From contig JACJZQ010000006.1 of NCBI GenBank assembly GCA_020635495.1, positions 1-64,000 of the forward strand: 64,000 bases of DNA, written 5' to 3'. Source of the stretch: Flavobacteriales bacterium (lineage in GTDB: Bacteria; Bacteroidota; Bacteroidia; UBA10329). Made by a program: the position numbers and the translations under genes. A model generated the notes under the pieces. That model searched no databases. It saw only the letters and a program-made list of their open reading frames with translations, and was not told the DNA's origin. Below are positions 52,812 to 61,773 of this stretch, piece by piece; the first letter of the stretch is position 1, and every line of letters begins with the position of its first letter.

Positions 52812-53578
52812 ACGTACCCTCGCACTTTGTAGCTAAGAAGTCCTATCCATTCGTGGATAAGGCTGTGCCATTTGTAGAAGTTCATGATCTGGGGAACCAA
52901 GAGATAATCAAGTTCATATCTGCGACTTCCCACACCTTTCATCACGGGATAAGGTTGCACATCAATGCCTTGCTTTTCGAAACAGGCTACCGCACGATTC
53001 ATGTGGGCAGCAGAAGTAATGAGCAAGAACTTCTTCTCGCCTGTGGCGTCCAAGATCGGCTTGGAATAAAGCGCATTCTGATGCGTATTCAAACTCTTGT
53101 CCTCTAACAGAATATCTTCCTTATCAATATTGCAAAGCAGATACAACCGCTGCAGCATCTCGCCTTCTTTGGTATTCGGTTCGAGGTAATTGGCGGCACC
53201 GCCAGAAACAAGGATCTTCTCAATTTTTCCTTCACGATACGGTTTCAGCACACCCAAATATCTATCTGCGTTGCCACCGTATTTCACCATGTCGGTCTCG
53301 GCATCATAGAACACGCCACCACCTAGCACAATGGCGGTTTTTATTTCAGGTTCGATGTCGGACAACCGAGTGGTTTCCGTCTCCCAAAGCCGAACGAATT
53401 CATCTACAATGAAGGAATTGGAAAAGAACAATAGCAACGCGAACGCCCACCACAACAGTCGCTTCCTTCTTTTCTGATTGTAAGTCACCAATGCCAACAC
53501 AAGCAAAATCAGCACCCACGTGAATGGATACAGGAAAAACTCGGTGCGCCTTATGAAGAACTGAATATTGAGCAGCAT
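52808..53578 (-). CDS. YdcF/ElyC-family (DUF218) membrane protein
   Basis: The 256-residue protein has two N-terminal hydrophobic segments (about residues 14-55) and a DUF218 domain: TAIVLGGGVFYDAETDMVKYGGNADRYL near 83-110, then KILVSGGAANYL and LITSAAHMNRAVACFEKQGIDVQPYPV. E. coli relatives ElyC/SanA affect envelope integrity and lipid-II-linked sugars; YdcF binds S-adenosylmethionine. The exact role here is unknown. Its stop shares CTAA with the convergent valS gene. Confidence 0.88.
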   Translation of the reverse strand: MLLNIQFFIRRTEFFLYPFTWVLILLVLALVTYNQKRRKRLLWWAFALLLFFSNSFIVDEFVRLWETETTRLSDIEPEIKTAIVLGGGVFYDAETDMVKYGGNADRYLGVLKPYREGKIEKILVSGGAANYLEPNTKEGEMLQRLYLLCNIDKEDILLEDKSLNTHQNALYSKPILDATGEKKFLLITSAAHMNRAVACFEKQGIDVQPYPVMKGVGSRRYELDYLLVPQIMNFYKWHSLIHEWIGLLSYKVRGYV

Positions 53579-53625
53579 TGGTGTAAAGATGGCACATCTC
53601 GCAAATACTTTTCTAATTTGACCTC

Positions 53626-54909
53626 ATGGAATGGCAGAACTGGGCAGGCAACATTCGGTTTGATGCGAAACGCATGGCGCAACCGACCAGCACGGAAGAA
53701 GTGCAGGAACTGCTCAAAACCTCAAACGGAAAGGTGCGCTGCTTTGGAACGGGACACTCGTGGAGCGCGCTGATCCCGACCGATGACCTGCTTATCGATA
53801 CCAGCAAGCTCAACCGCGTGCTTTCCATAGACCGTGAAAAGAACCAAGCAACGATACAAGCTGGCGCGAAGTTGAAAGACCTGAACTTGGAGCTTTGGGA
53901 AAGCGGTTATGCTTTTTCCAATCTGGGTTCCATTGCCGAGCAGAGTTTGGCGGGCGCCATTTCCACGGCTACGCATGGTTCGGGAATTGGATTTCAGATC
54001 TTGGGTTCGATGGTGGAGAGTTTCAAATTGGTGAAAGCCGATGGCGAAGTTCTAGAAGTGAGTCGCAAGGAAAATTCCGAACTCTATCACTTGTCTGTTA
54101 TCTCTTTAGGCTCTTTAGGTATCATCACGGAAATGACCATCAATGTGGTGCCGAAATTCCAGTTGCGCGAGCGTTCGGGCATTATGGATTTTGAAGAAGT
54201 GTGCGATAACATTCTCGATTGGGTGAAGGAGCACGACCACATCAAAATGTGGTGGTTTCCGCACACGGACAAGATGATGGTCTACCGCTACGAACGGACG
54301 GAAGAACCGGTGAACGACACGTGGTTCCGGCAGAAGCTGATGGACGAATGGGTCTCGGTGTATTTCTACCGCCTGATGCTTTGGTGGGGAAACCGCAAAC
54401 CGACCAGAAGAAGGACCATCAACAGTAAGGTTCTGACGCCTTTCTTGGCCGATGTGGACAGGATTGAACGCAGCTACAAGGTGTTCAACGTGCCCGAACC
54501 GCCCATACACCGCGAAACGGAGTGGGCATTTGATATCAATCATGCTCCTACCCTGTTCCGTGAGTACAAACGCATGGTGGAAAGCAAGGGCCACCTGATG
54601 AATTTCATTCAGGAAATACGGTTTGTGAAGGGCGATGATTTTGCGCTGAGTCCGTGTCATGGCCGCGATAGCGTTTACATTGGTTGCTACAATGCCGATA
54701 ACCGCGGTTGGGACGAACTGCTTGTCGACTTTGAAGAACACATCGGTATCAAATACAATGGCCGTCCACATTGGGGCAAGGAATTCAATGTGGGTACAGA
54801 TTACCTCCGCTCGGTTTACCCGAAATGGGATGATTTCTTGAAACTACGCTCGGACATGGATGCGAATGGGAGGTTCATGAATGGAATGTTGGAAGGACTT
54901 TTCGGTTAG
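53626..54909 (+). CDS. FAD-linked sugar-lactone oxidase family protein (ALO/GULO type)
   Basis: The 427-residue protein has an FAD-binding domain (VRCFGTGHSWSAL at about residues 38-50, with the His in the usual covalent-FAD position, and SISTATHGSG-like AISTATHGSG near 115) and an ALO-type C-terminal domain ending in GRPHWGKEF, the HWxK motif of aldonolactone oxidases. Such enzymes oxidise L-gulono-, L-galactono- or D-arabinono-lactones or alditols. A cytosolic enzyme is expected as there is no signal. The substrate is unknown; ascorbate synthesis is not implied in bacteria. Confidence 0.87.
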   Translation: MEWQNWAGNIRFDAKRMAQPTSTEEVQELLKTSNGKVRCFGTGHSWSALIPTDDLLIDTSKLNRVLSIDREKNQATIQAGAKLKDLNLELWESGYAFSNLGSIAEQSLAGAISTATHGSGIGFQILGSMVESFKLVKADGEVLEVSRKENSELYHLSVISLGSLGIITEMTINVVPKFQLRERSGIMDFEEVCDNILDWVKEHDHIKMWWFPHTDKMMVYRYERTEEPVNDTWFRQKLMDEWVSVYFYRLMLWWGNRKPTRRRTINSKVLTPFLADVDRIERSYKVFNVPEPPIHRETEWAFDINHAPTLFREYKRMVESKGHLMNFIQEIRFVKGDDFALSPCHGRDSVYIGCYNADNRGWDELLVDFEEHIGIKYNGRPHWGKEFNVGTDYLRSVYPKWDDFLKLRSDMDANGRFMNGMLEGLFG

Positions 54910-54955
54910 TCTGCCCCAAAGGCTAAATCGTAAATTCGCGGAATAACAGGAGACG

Positions 54956-57900
54956 ATGCAGGAAGTAGCGCCATACAGACCGAAGAATAAGATCAGAATT
55001 GTGACCGCGGCCAGCCTTTTTGATGGGCACGATGCGGCCATCAACATTATGCGCAGGATCATACAGAGCACGGGCTGCGAGGTGATCCATTTGGGGCACG
55101 ACCGCAGCGTGGAGGAAGTGGTGAACTGCGCCATTCAGGAGGATGTGCAGGCCATTGCGATGACGAGCTACCAGGGCGGCCACACGGAGTATTTCAAGTA
55201 CATGCACGACCTACTGAAGGAGAAAGGGGCGGGTCATATCAAGATCTTTGGTGGCGGTGGCGGTACCATTCTGCCTTCGGAAATGGAGGAACTGCACGGC
55301 TACGGCATTACGCGCATTTATGGTCCGGACGATGGCCGCGAAATGGGCTTGCAGGGCATGATAAACGACATGGTGGAGAAGTGCGATTTCCCAACTGGGT
55401 TGAACCTGAACGGGGAAGCGGGCCGCTTGGACAAACGCCAATGGACGGACATTGCGAAGCTGATATCAGCTGCGGAGAACAACTTGGAGGACAACAAGGA
55501 TGTGTTTGCCAAGGTGGATGCGGCTGCGGAGAAATCGACCACGCCTGTGCTGGGAATTACGGGTACGGGCGGTGCTGGAAAATCATCTTTGGTGGATGAG
55601 CTGGTGCGCAGGTACCTGATCGATTTCCCTGAGAAGACAATAGCCATTGTTTCGGTGGACCCATCGAAGCGGAAAACAGGAGGTGCGCTTTTGGGCGACC
55701 GTATCCGCATGAATGCCATTCGGAACCCGCGCGTTTACATGCGTTCGTTGGCTACGCGTCAGAGCAATCTGGCCTTGAGCAAGCACGTGCAGGAAGCGGT
55801 AGACATTCTGAAGGCCGCGCATTACGACCTGATCATTCTCGAAACTTCGGGCATTGGCCAGAGCGACACGGAGATCATGGATCACAGCGATGTTTCGTTG
55901 TACGTGATGACACCTGAGTTCGGGGCGGCCACGCAGTTGGAGAAGATCGACATGCTGGATTTTGCCGATCTGGTGGCCATCAACAAGTTCGATAAACGCG
56001 GTGCGTTGGATGCCATTCGCGATGTGAAGAAGCAGTACAAGCGCAACCGCCAGTTGTGGGATATGAAGGACGAGGACGTCCCTGTTTATGGAACGATTGC
56101 CAGTCAGTTCAACGACCCGGGGACCAATTCGCTATACAAGGCCATTATGGATGAGGTGGTGAAGAAAACGGGTGCTGACCTGAAATCTACGTTCGAGATA
56201 ACGGACGAGATGAGCGAGAAGGTGTTCGTTATTCCACCGAACAGAACGCGGTATCTGAGTGAGATTTCTGAGAACAACCGTGGGTATGATAAATGGGTAA
56301 ATGAGCAGGCGGAAGTGGCCGACAAGCTCTACTCCATCCATCGTACGATGGAAACGGTGCAGGAAGCCGACCTGAAGAAGGTGCTACAAGCGGAATTCGA
56401 TAGAATTAAACTCGACCTCGACCCGCGCAACTGGCTCATCATTGAAGAATGGCCGCAGCAGGCGCAGCGCTACAAGGACGAATTCTACAAGTTCAAGGTG
56501 CGCGACAAGGAGATCAAGATCAAAACACACACGGAGAGCTTGAGCCACCTTCAAATCCCGAAGGTTGCCACACCTAAATACCGCAACTGGGGCGACCTGT
56601 TGAAGTGGATCTTGCAGGAGAATGTCCCTGGTGAATTCCCGTACACGGCAGGTATCTATCCGTTCAAACGCGAGGGCGAAGACCCGACCAGAATGTTTGC
56701 GGGAGAAGGCGGTCCAGAGCGAACCAACAGACGTTTCCATTACGTGTCGTTGACGATGCCGGCCAAGCGATTGAGCACGGCTTTCGATAGCGTGACGCTT
56801 TACGGTCACGACCCAGACCATCGTCCAGATATCTACGGAAAGGTGGGTAATTCGGGCGTGAGTATCTGCTGTTTGGATGATGCCAAAAAGCTCTACTCTG
56901 GCTTTGAATTGACCAACCCGATGACCTCGGTTTCGATGACCATCAACGGTCCTGCACCGATGTTGCTTGGGTTCTTCATGAACGCGGCCATTGATCAGGA
57001 GTGCGAGAAATACATCCGCGCCAATGGCCTGGAAAGTGAAGTAGAGAAAAAGAAAAAGGAAAAATGGGATGACCAAGGTCTGAAGCGACCTGAATATCAA
57101 GGCGAACTTCCCGAAGGAAATGATGGACTGGGCTTGTTGCTACTTGGTGTAACGGGAGATGAAGTGCTTCCCGCAGATGTGTATGCCAAGATCAAAGCAG
57201 ATGCGTTGAGCAAGGTCCGAGGTACCGTTCAGGCGGATATTCTGAAGGAAGACCAAGCGCAGAACACGTGCATTTTCAGCACGGAATTCGCGCTGCGATT
57301 GATGGGCGATGTGCAACAGTATTTCATCGAGAATAACGTGCGCAACTTCTACTCGGTGAGCATCAGCGGTTACCACATTGCAGAGGCGGGCGCCAACCCG
57401 ATATCGCAGTTGGCTTTCACGCTTGCCAACGGTTTCACGTACGTGGAATACTACCTGAGCCGCGGCATGGACATCAACAAGTTCGGGCCGAACCTGAGCT
57501 TCTTCTTCAGCAATGGCATCGACCCAGAATATGCGGTCATTGGTCGTGTTGCACGAAGAATTTGGGCCAAGGCTTTGAAGCAGAAATACGGTGCCGATCC
57601 ACGTGCGCAAATGCTCAAGTATCACATCCAAACAAGTGGTCGCAGTCTGCACGCACAGGAGATCGACTTCAACGACATCCGCACCACGCTACAGGCGCTG
57701 TATGCCATATACGACAACTGCAACTCGCTACACACCAACGCTTATGACGAGGCGATCACCACGCCTACCGAGGAAAGCGTGCGCAGGGCCATGGCCATTC
57801 AGCTGATCATCAACCGCGAGCTGGGATTGGCCAAGAACGAGAACCCGATACAGGGCGCGTTCATCATCGAAGAACTGACCGACCTTGTAGAAGAGGCGGT

Positions 57901-58318
57901 GCTACTGGAATTCGACCGCCTCACAGAACGCGGTGGCGTGTTGGGCGCCATGGAAACCATGTACCAGCGCAGCAAGATCCAAGAGGAAAGTCTGTATTAC
58001 GAAACGCTGAAACACACGGGCGAATACCCGATCATCGGAGTGAACACGTTCCTCAGCAGCAAGGGCTCGCCCACCATTCTGCCGAAGGAGGTGATACGCG
58101 CCACCACGGAGGAGAAGGAATACCAGATAGAGATGCTGGGCAACCTCCACAAGGCCAAGGCCGAAAAGGCAGAAACTTCATTGGAGCAACTACAACACGC
58201 GGCCATCCAGAACGCGAACATGTTCGATGAAATGATGGAAGCCGCCAAGCATTGCTCCCTTGGACAGATCACCAACGCGCTGTTTGAGGTTGGTGGGCAG
58301 TATAGGAGGAATATGTGA
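54956..58318 (+). CDS. icmF: Fused isobutyryl-CoA mutase (IcmF)
   Basis: The 1120-residue protein is a complete IcmF: an N-terminal cobalamin-binding domain with DGHDAAINI at residues 23-31 (His25 is the lower cobalt ligand), a MeaI-type GTPase chaperone with the P-loop GTGGAGKSS near residue 203, and a C-terminal acyl-CoA mutase TIM barrel starting near residue 560. The active-site segment RTNRRFHYVS has Phe where methylmalonyl-CoA mutase has Tyr, which favours isobutyryl/n-butyryl-CoA as substrate. A Shine-Dalgarno-like AGGAGA precedes the ATG by 2 bases. The gene is GC-richer than those after it. Confidence 0.95.
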   Translation: MQEVAPYRPKNKIRIVTAASLFDGHDAAINIMRRIIQSTGCEVIHLGHDRSVEEVVNCAIQEDVQAIAMTSYQGGHTEYFKYMHDLLKEKGAGHIKIFGGGGGTILPSEMEELHGYGITRIYGPDDGREMGLQGMINDMVEKCDFPTGLNLNGEAGRLDKRQWTDIAKLISAAENNLEDNKDVFAKVDAAAEKSTTPVLGITGTGGAGKSSLVDELVRRYLIDFPEKTIAIVSVDPSKRKTGGALLGDRIRMNAIRNPRVYMRSLATRQSNLALSKHVQEAVDILKAAHYDLIILETSGIGQSDTEIMDHSDVSLYVMTPEFGAATQLEKIDMLDFADLVAINKFDKRGALDAIRDVKKQYKRNRQLWDMKDEDVPVYGTIASQFNDPGTNSLYKAIMDEVVKKTGADLKSTFEITDEMSEKVFVIPPNRTRYLSEISENNRGYDKWVNEQAEVADKLYSIHRTMETVQEADLKKVLQAEFDRIKLDLDPRNWLIIEEWPQQAQRYKDEFYKFKVRDKEIKIKTHTESLSHLQIPKVATPKYRNWGDLLKWILQENVPGEFPYTAGIYPFKREGEDPTRMFAGEGGPERTNRRFHYVSLTMPAKRLSTAFDSVTLYGHDPDHRPDIYGKVGNSGVSICCLDDAKKLYSGFELTNPMTSVSMTINGPAPMLLGFFMNAAIDQECEKYIRANGLESEVEKKKKEKWDDQGLKRPEYQGELPEGNDGLGLLLLGVTGDEVLPADVYAKIKADALSKVRGTVQADILKEDQAQNTCIFSTEFALRLMGDVQQYFIENNVRNFYSVSISGYHIAEAGANPISQLAFTLANGFTYVEYYLSRGMDINKFGPNLSFFFSNGIDPEYAVIGRVARRIWAKALKQKYGADPRAQMLKYHIQTSGRSLHAQEIDFNDIRTTLQALYAIYDNCNSLHTNAYDEAITTPTEESVRRAMAIQLIINRELGLAKNENPIQGAFIIEELTDLVEEAVLLEFDRLTERGGVLGAMETMYQRSKIQEESLYYETLKHTGEYPIIGVNTFLSSKGSPTILPKEVIRATTEEKEYQIEMLGNLHKAKAEKAETSLEQLQHAAIQNANMFDEMMEAAKHCSLGQITNALFEVGGQYRRNM
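58304..58309 (+). promoter_or_regulatory. AGGAGG ribosome-binding site for the TonB-C/TPR gene
   Basis: AGGAGG inside the last codons of icmF lies 8 bases before the ATG at 58318, an unusually perfect Shine-Dalgarno sequence for a Bacteroidota gene. It supports the ATG at 58318 over the overlapping GTG at 58315. Confidence 0.5.
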
Positions 58319-59451
58319 TGAAGGGTCTTGGGAAGGCGTGCTGGCTGGTTTTAGTGCTTGGACATATCCTTGATCTTACATCCTATGCTCAAGACAAGGA
58401 TGAAGAATTTATCATTGAAGTCAGTGACCCAGTGCTCCTATCAACCAAATACTCCAATTGTTTGATGCCCATTTATAGAAACGATGGAACCAAATTAACA
58501 GATGATTTGGCGAATAGCCTTTTCTATCCAGAATTTGCAAAACAATACAAGAACTCAGGATTAGTTAAGGTCTCCTTTAAAGTAGATGAAGAGGGAAAAG
58601 TTTCCAAAGTAAGAACGATAGAAGGGACAGCTGACGTGTTTAAAACAGCTTCCAAAAACGGAGTTGAGAAAGCGATAAAGTCCTTTGACACACCTGCCAT
58701 TTTTGAAGGAATTCCAGTTTCGGTTTACCTGTCTATAGATATAACATTTAGAGTAGAAGGTATGCCCTTCGGCAGCTGCGTTCACGCAGTAGCATACGAC
58801 TTGGCTAAGGCGGGAATGGAAGACCTGAAAAGCGGGAACTATAGAAGTGCCATTGAAAATTTGACAGCTAGTATTGAATCAGATTCTAATCATTACGAAA
58901 CCTTCGTTGAGCGGGCAAAGGCTTACCGAAAAACTGGAAATCCATTGAAGGCGATTGAAGATCTGAAAAAATCACTTGCTATGGTAAATCACGAGCGGTC
59001 TGAGACCTTAGGAATGCTCGGGTCCGTGTATCTGGACTTAGGAAATAAAGGAGAAGCACTAAAGTTCCTCAATCAATGCCTAGAACTTAATTCAAAGGAT
59101 TATCTAGCACTAGTGGACATTGGAAAAATTCACTTAGAAAACTCTGAATTCGATAACGCTGAACACTTTTTCAAAAAAGCGAAGAAGCAACATCATACGC
59201 CTACCAAAGCCAACTTCTACCTCGGCCTGTTAGAATTAATAAAGGGGGACTACAAATCGGGGTTGAAGTCATTTTCAAAAGTTTTAATTGAAGAACCTGA
59301 GAATGGACAAGCTTATTTTCATCGTGGCATGTGCCAAGCACGATTACGAAACACGGAATCAGCCTGCGAAGACTGGGTCAAAGCTCAATCGCTCGGTGTG
59401 AAGGATGCTGAACTCTTGGTTCAAAGTCAATGTTCAGGAAACTCGGATTAA
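58318..59451 (+). CDS. Secreted TonB-C domain and TPR-repeat protein
   Basis: The protein of about 377 residues has a signal peptide (WLVLVLGHILDLTSYA), a TonB C-terminal-like domain at about residues 50-145 (SGLVKVSFKVDEEGKVSKVRTIEG) and five or six TPR units (about 160-365). It lacks the N-terminal membrane helix of true TonB, so it is not an energy transducer in the classical sense; a periplasmic scaffold is likelier. The C-terminus KDAELLVQSQCSGN is almost repeated in the next gene. The ATG overlaps the icmF stop by one base (TGATG). AT-richer than icmF. Confidence 0.83.
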   Translation: MKGLGKACWLVLVLGHILDLTSYAQDKDEEFIIEVSDPVLLSTKYSNCLMPIYRNDGTKLTDDLANSLFYPEFAKQYKNSGLVKVSFKVDEEGKVSKVRTIEGTADVFKTASKNGVEKAIKSFDTPAIFEGIPVSVYLSIDITFRVEGMPFGSCVHAVAYDLAKAGMEDLKSGNYRSAIENLTASIESDSNHYETFVERAKAYRKTGNPLKAIEDLKKSLAMVNHERSETLGMLGSVYLDLGNKGEALKFLNQCLELNSKDYLALVDIGKIHLENSEFDNAEHFFKKAKKQHHTPTKANFYLGLLELIKGDYKSGLKSFSKVLIEEPENGQAYFHRGMCQARLRNTESACEDWVKAQSLGVKDAELLVQSQCSGNSD

Positions 59452-59461
59452 TGAACAAACC

Positions 59462-60250
59462 ATGAGATCACTATTGCTGAGCATCCTATCACTAGTTTGG
59501 TGTTTCTACTGTACAGCACAAGAGGGTCAATCGGACTCCGGCAATAAACCTGTAGTGTTTATCGCTGAAGAAATGCCACTTTACCCTGGAGGAGACAAGG
59601 CCCTCTTACAATACATATCAGAGAACATAACCTATCCCTCGGAGTGCGAACAAAAGGGAATTATGGGAGTTGTGTTCGTTAGCTACGTGGTTGATGTAAA
59701 TGGCCGAGCAACAGATGTTAAAGTCGTTATGTCTAGTAATGAGTTATTTAACGAAGCCGCTATTGAAGTGGTTGAGTCTATTTCTGGGTATGAACCAGGA
59801 ACACAAGACGGCAAACCAGTCCCAGTTCAATTCACAGTTCCCATTCAATTCACTTTTAACGATGGTAGTCCTGAGTGGCAAGAAAACATCCAGAAAAAAC
59901 TTGCTGCTGAATTCTACAATCTTGGAATAAACCAAGCTGAGAAGGGAAACTACGATATGGCTAAACATTTATTCGACCGATCACTTAGTACTGCAGCAAA
60001 TTGGTCTCACAAATGCTTTGCAGCTCGTGGAAATGTTCAGATGGCCTTGAAGGATTTTAACGGAGCACTAAAAGACTTCTCTTCTGCTCTGGAAATTGAT
60101 TCCTCATTAGCAGACATCTATTACAGTAGAGGAATGGCAAAAGCGAGGCTTCGTGATATGAAAGGTGCCTGCAAGGACTGGCAAAAAGCCAACCAACTAG
60201 GAGTAAAGGATGCCGAGTTCCTAGTTCAAAGTCAATGTTCAGATAAGTAG
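59462..60250 (+). CDS. Secreted TonB-C domain and TPR-repeat protein (paralogue)
   Basis: The protein of about 262 residues starts with the signal peptide LLLSILSLVWCFYCTAQ, then EEMPLYPGGDKALLQYISENITYPSECEQK (a TonB-C-domain lead-in; key residues M-P-x-Y-P-G-G-D) and IMGVVFVSYVVDVNGRATDVKV. Two or three TPR units follow. Its C-terminal third, including ARLRDMKGACKDWQKANQLGVKDAEFLVQSQCS, parallels the preceding gene nearly residue for residue, so the two arose by duplication. The frame is open from 59405, but the ATG at 59462 gives a normal signal peptide. Function unknown; likely periplasmic. Confidence 0.82.
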   Translation: MRSLLLSILSLVWCFYCTAQEGQSDSGNKPVVFIAEEMPLYPGGDKALLQYISENITYPSECEQKGIMGVVFVSYVVDVNGRATDVKVVMSSNELFNEAAIEVVESISGYEPGTQDGKPVPVQFTVPIQFTFNDGSPEWQENIQKKLAAEFYNLGINQAEKGNYDMAKHLFDRSLSTAANWSHKCFAARGNVQMALKDFNGALKDFSSALEIDSSLADIYYSRGMAKARLRDMKGACKDWQKANQLGVKDAEFLVQSQCSDK

Positions 60251-60272
60251 ATAATTTGCAAAAGTTTAGACC

Positions 60273-60914
60273 ATGAAAAAAATAGGCATACTCGGTTCTG
60301 GCGCTGTAGCGAAAACCCTTGGCGGTGGTTTTCTGAAACACGGCTATGAAGTGATGCTTGGCACACGCAGTGCCGACAAACTGGAAGAATGGAAAGCTGC
60401 CAACCAAGGCGCGCAGGTCGGTTCGTTTGAAGAGGCTGCGGCTTTCGCTGATATAGTTGTGCTGGCCGTAAAAGGCACAGCAGCCAAAAGTGCATTGGAA
60501 TTGGCTGGTGCAAACAACCTCAGTGGCAAGATCGTTATTGACACCACCAACCCGATAGATGGCGCTCCGACCAACGGGGTACTCAATTTCTTCACGGAAC
60601 AGAACCACTCGCTGATGGAGCAGTTGCAGTCGGCATTCCCACGGGCGCGTTTTGTCAAATCGTGGAACAGCATCGGTTCGGCCTTTATGGTCAATCCTGA
60701 TTTCGGTGGTGAGAAACCCGCCATGTTCATCTGTGGTAATGATGAGAATGCTCGCAAGGAAGTTTCAGAAATCCTCGTTCAGTTCGGTTTTGAGGTGGAA
60801 GACATGGGCATGGCCGAGGCAGCCCGCGCCATTGAACCGCTTTGTATGCTCTGGTGTATTCCCGGTTTCCGAGAAGGAAGATGGAGCAACGCGTTTCGGT
60901 TGTTGAAGAAATGA
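60273..60914 (+). CDS. NADPH-dependent F420 reductase-like oxidoreductase
   Basis: The 213-residue protein has a Rossmann fold start, IGILGSGAVAKTLGGGFLKHGYEVMLGTRS, as in the F420-dependent NADP oxidoreductase family, then LAVKGTAAKSAL, IDTTNPIDGAP and FVKSWNSIGSAFMVNP. The distinct GTRSADKL turn favours NADP over NAD. Many Bacteroidota lack F420, so it more likely acts on another substrate (inference). It lies between two TonB-C/TPR genes, followed by a transposase-related gene, and its composition is GC-richer than the TPR genes before it. Confidence 0.85.
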   Translation: MKKIGILGSGAVAKTLGGGFLKHGYEVMLGTRSADKLEEWKAANQGAQVGSFEEAAAFADIVVLAVKGTAAKSALELAGANNLSGKIVIDTTNPIDGAPTNGVLNFFTEQNHSLMEQLQSAFPRARFVKSWNSIGSAFMVNPDFGGEKPAMFICGNDENARKEVSEILVQFGFEVEDMGMAEAARAIEPLCMLWCIPGFREGRWSNAFRLLKK

Positions 60915-60968
60915 TCGTTTTCGGGTTTATATCCATAAACCCCTACCTGAACATCTGCAACGCAACCC

Positions 60969-60995
60969 GTAGGGGCGTAAGGATTTACGCCCTTT
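60969..60995 (+). repeat. REP palindrome 1 upstream of the RAYT gene
   Basis: GTAGGGGCGTAA-GGAT-TTACGCCC-type palindrome, 27 bases, with an exact inverted copy inside the transposase gene at 61453-61479. Confidence 0.8.
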
Positions 60996-61010
60996 GGTAA
61001 CGTTTGATGT

Positions 61011-61028
61011 GGGCGTATATCCATACGC
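61011..61028 (+). repeat. REP palindrome 2 upstream of the RAYT gene
   Basis: An 18-base GGGCGTATATCCATACGC sequence, inverted relative to REP 1 and exactly inverted-repeated at 61353-61370 inside the transposase gene. REP 1 and REP 2 form the head-to-head pair typical of a bacterial REP mosaic. Confidence 0.75.
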
Positions 61029-61072
61029 ACGTACGGTGGAAAATCGAAATGGCCATTTTGTAATTTCCAAAC

Positions 61073-61711
61073 ATGAAACCCAACCGTCAATCCATCCGAT
61101 TACGGGGCTATGACTATTCGGCCGAAGGCGCCTATTTCGTCACCATCGTTTGTAAAGACCGTGTGCATTGGTTTGGAGACATAACAGATGGCGAAATGCA
61201 TCTTTCTGATGCAGGAAGGATCATCGAAGAAGAATGGTTGCGCGGAGCGGAATTGCGTTCGGAAGTATCGTTGGATGCGTATGTGGTAATGCCCAATCAT
61301 TTTCATGGCATTGTGGTTATTGGCGAACCGTTGATACCGTTGGCGGGTAGGGGCGTATGGATATACGCCCAGAACCACAACGAAACCGATAATTCAAACC
61401 ACCAAAAGGGTATGAATTTGAATGATACAATGGGGCTAAATTCAAATTATAAAAAGGGCGTAAATCCTTACGCCCCTACAGCGGGGTTGCAATCACCTAA
61501 AAGATCGCTGGGCTCATTGGTTCGGGCGTTCAAAGCAGGGTGTTCTGCACGCATCCGTCAAACCATAGCAACCGAATTTACATGGCAACGGAATTTCCAC
61601 GACCGCATCATCAGAAATCAGGAAGAACTACAGAAAATCCAGAATTACATTCAGAACAACCCATCTCTTTGGAATGAGGACATATTCAATCAAGAGAGCC
61701 AAAAGCAATAG
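61073..61711 (+). CDS. REP-associated tyrosine transposase (RAYT, IS200-like)
   Basis: The 212-residue protein has the Y1 transposase fold of the IS200/IS605 superfamily, with the HUH metal motif in VVMPNHFHGIVVIG near residue 72 and GAYFVTIVCKDR near 18. RAYTs spread or maintain REP palindromes and are usually single-copy domesticated genes. The linker at about residues 90-140 contains two REP sequences encoding GRGVWIYA and KKGVNPYAPT, so repeats have been written into the gene itself in frame. The C-terminal catalytic region (SLGSLVRAFKAGCSARIRQ) is intact. It is flanked by REPs upstream. Confidence 0.9.
   Translation: MKPNRQSIRLRGYDYSAEGAYFVTIVCKDRVHWFGDITDGEMHLSDAGRIIEEEWLRGAELRSEVSLDAYVVMPNHFHGIVVIGEPLIPLAGRGVWIYAQNHNETDNSNHQKGMNLNDTMGLNSNYKKGVNPYAPTAGLQSPKRSLGSLVRAFKAGCSARIRQTIATEFTWQRNFHDRIIRNQEELQKIQNYIQNNPSLWNEDIFNQESQKQ
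61347..61370 (+). repeat. REP palindrome 3 inside the RAYT gene
   Basis: GTAGGGGCGTATGGATATACGCCC; 18 of its bases (61353-61370) are the exact inverted copy of REP 2. It is translated as GRGVWIYA within the transposase linker. Confidence 0.8.
61453..61479 (-). repeat. REP palindrome 4 inside the RAYT gene
   Basis: This 27-base exact inverted copy of REP 1 is translated in the transposase frame as part of KKGVNPYAPT. Confidence 0.8.
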
Positions 61712-61773
61712 AGCCACGCTTTTAGATTGTTGAAGAAGTAGTTGCTTGATTATCTTGGGGGCAAATTCAGCAG

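Noticed and set aside
54115..57652. Minus-strand frames of 170-238 codons opposite the lactone oxidase gene and icmF
   Set aside because: GC-rich third positions of the sense genes remove stops from the antisense strand; no motifs are seen.
60969..61480. Possible CRISPR repeats or attachment sites near the RAYT
   Set aside because: Palindromes in inverted pairs around a RAYT match REP elements; no spacers, no integrase.
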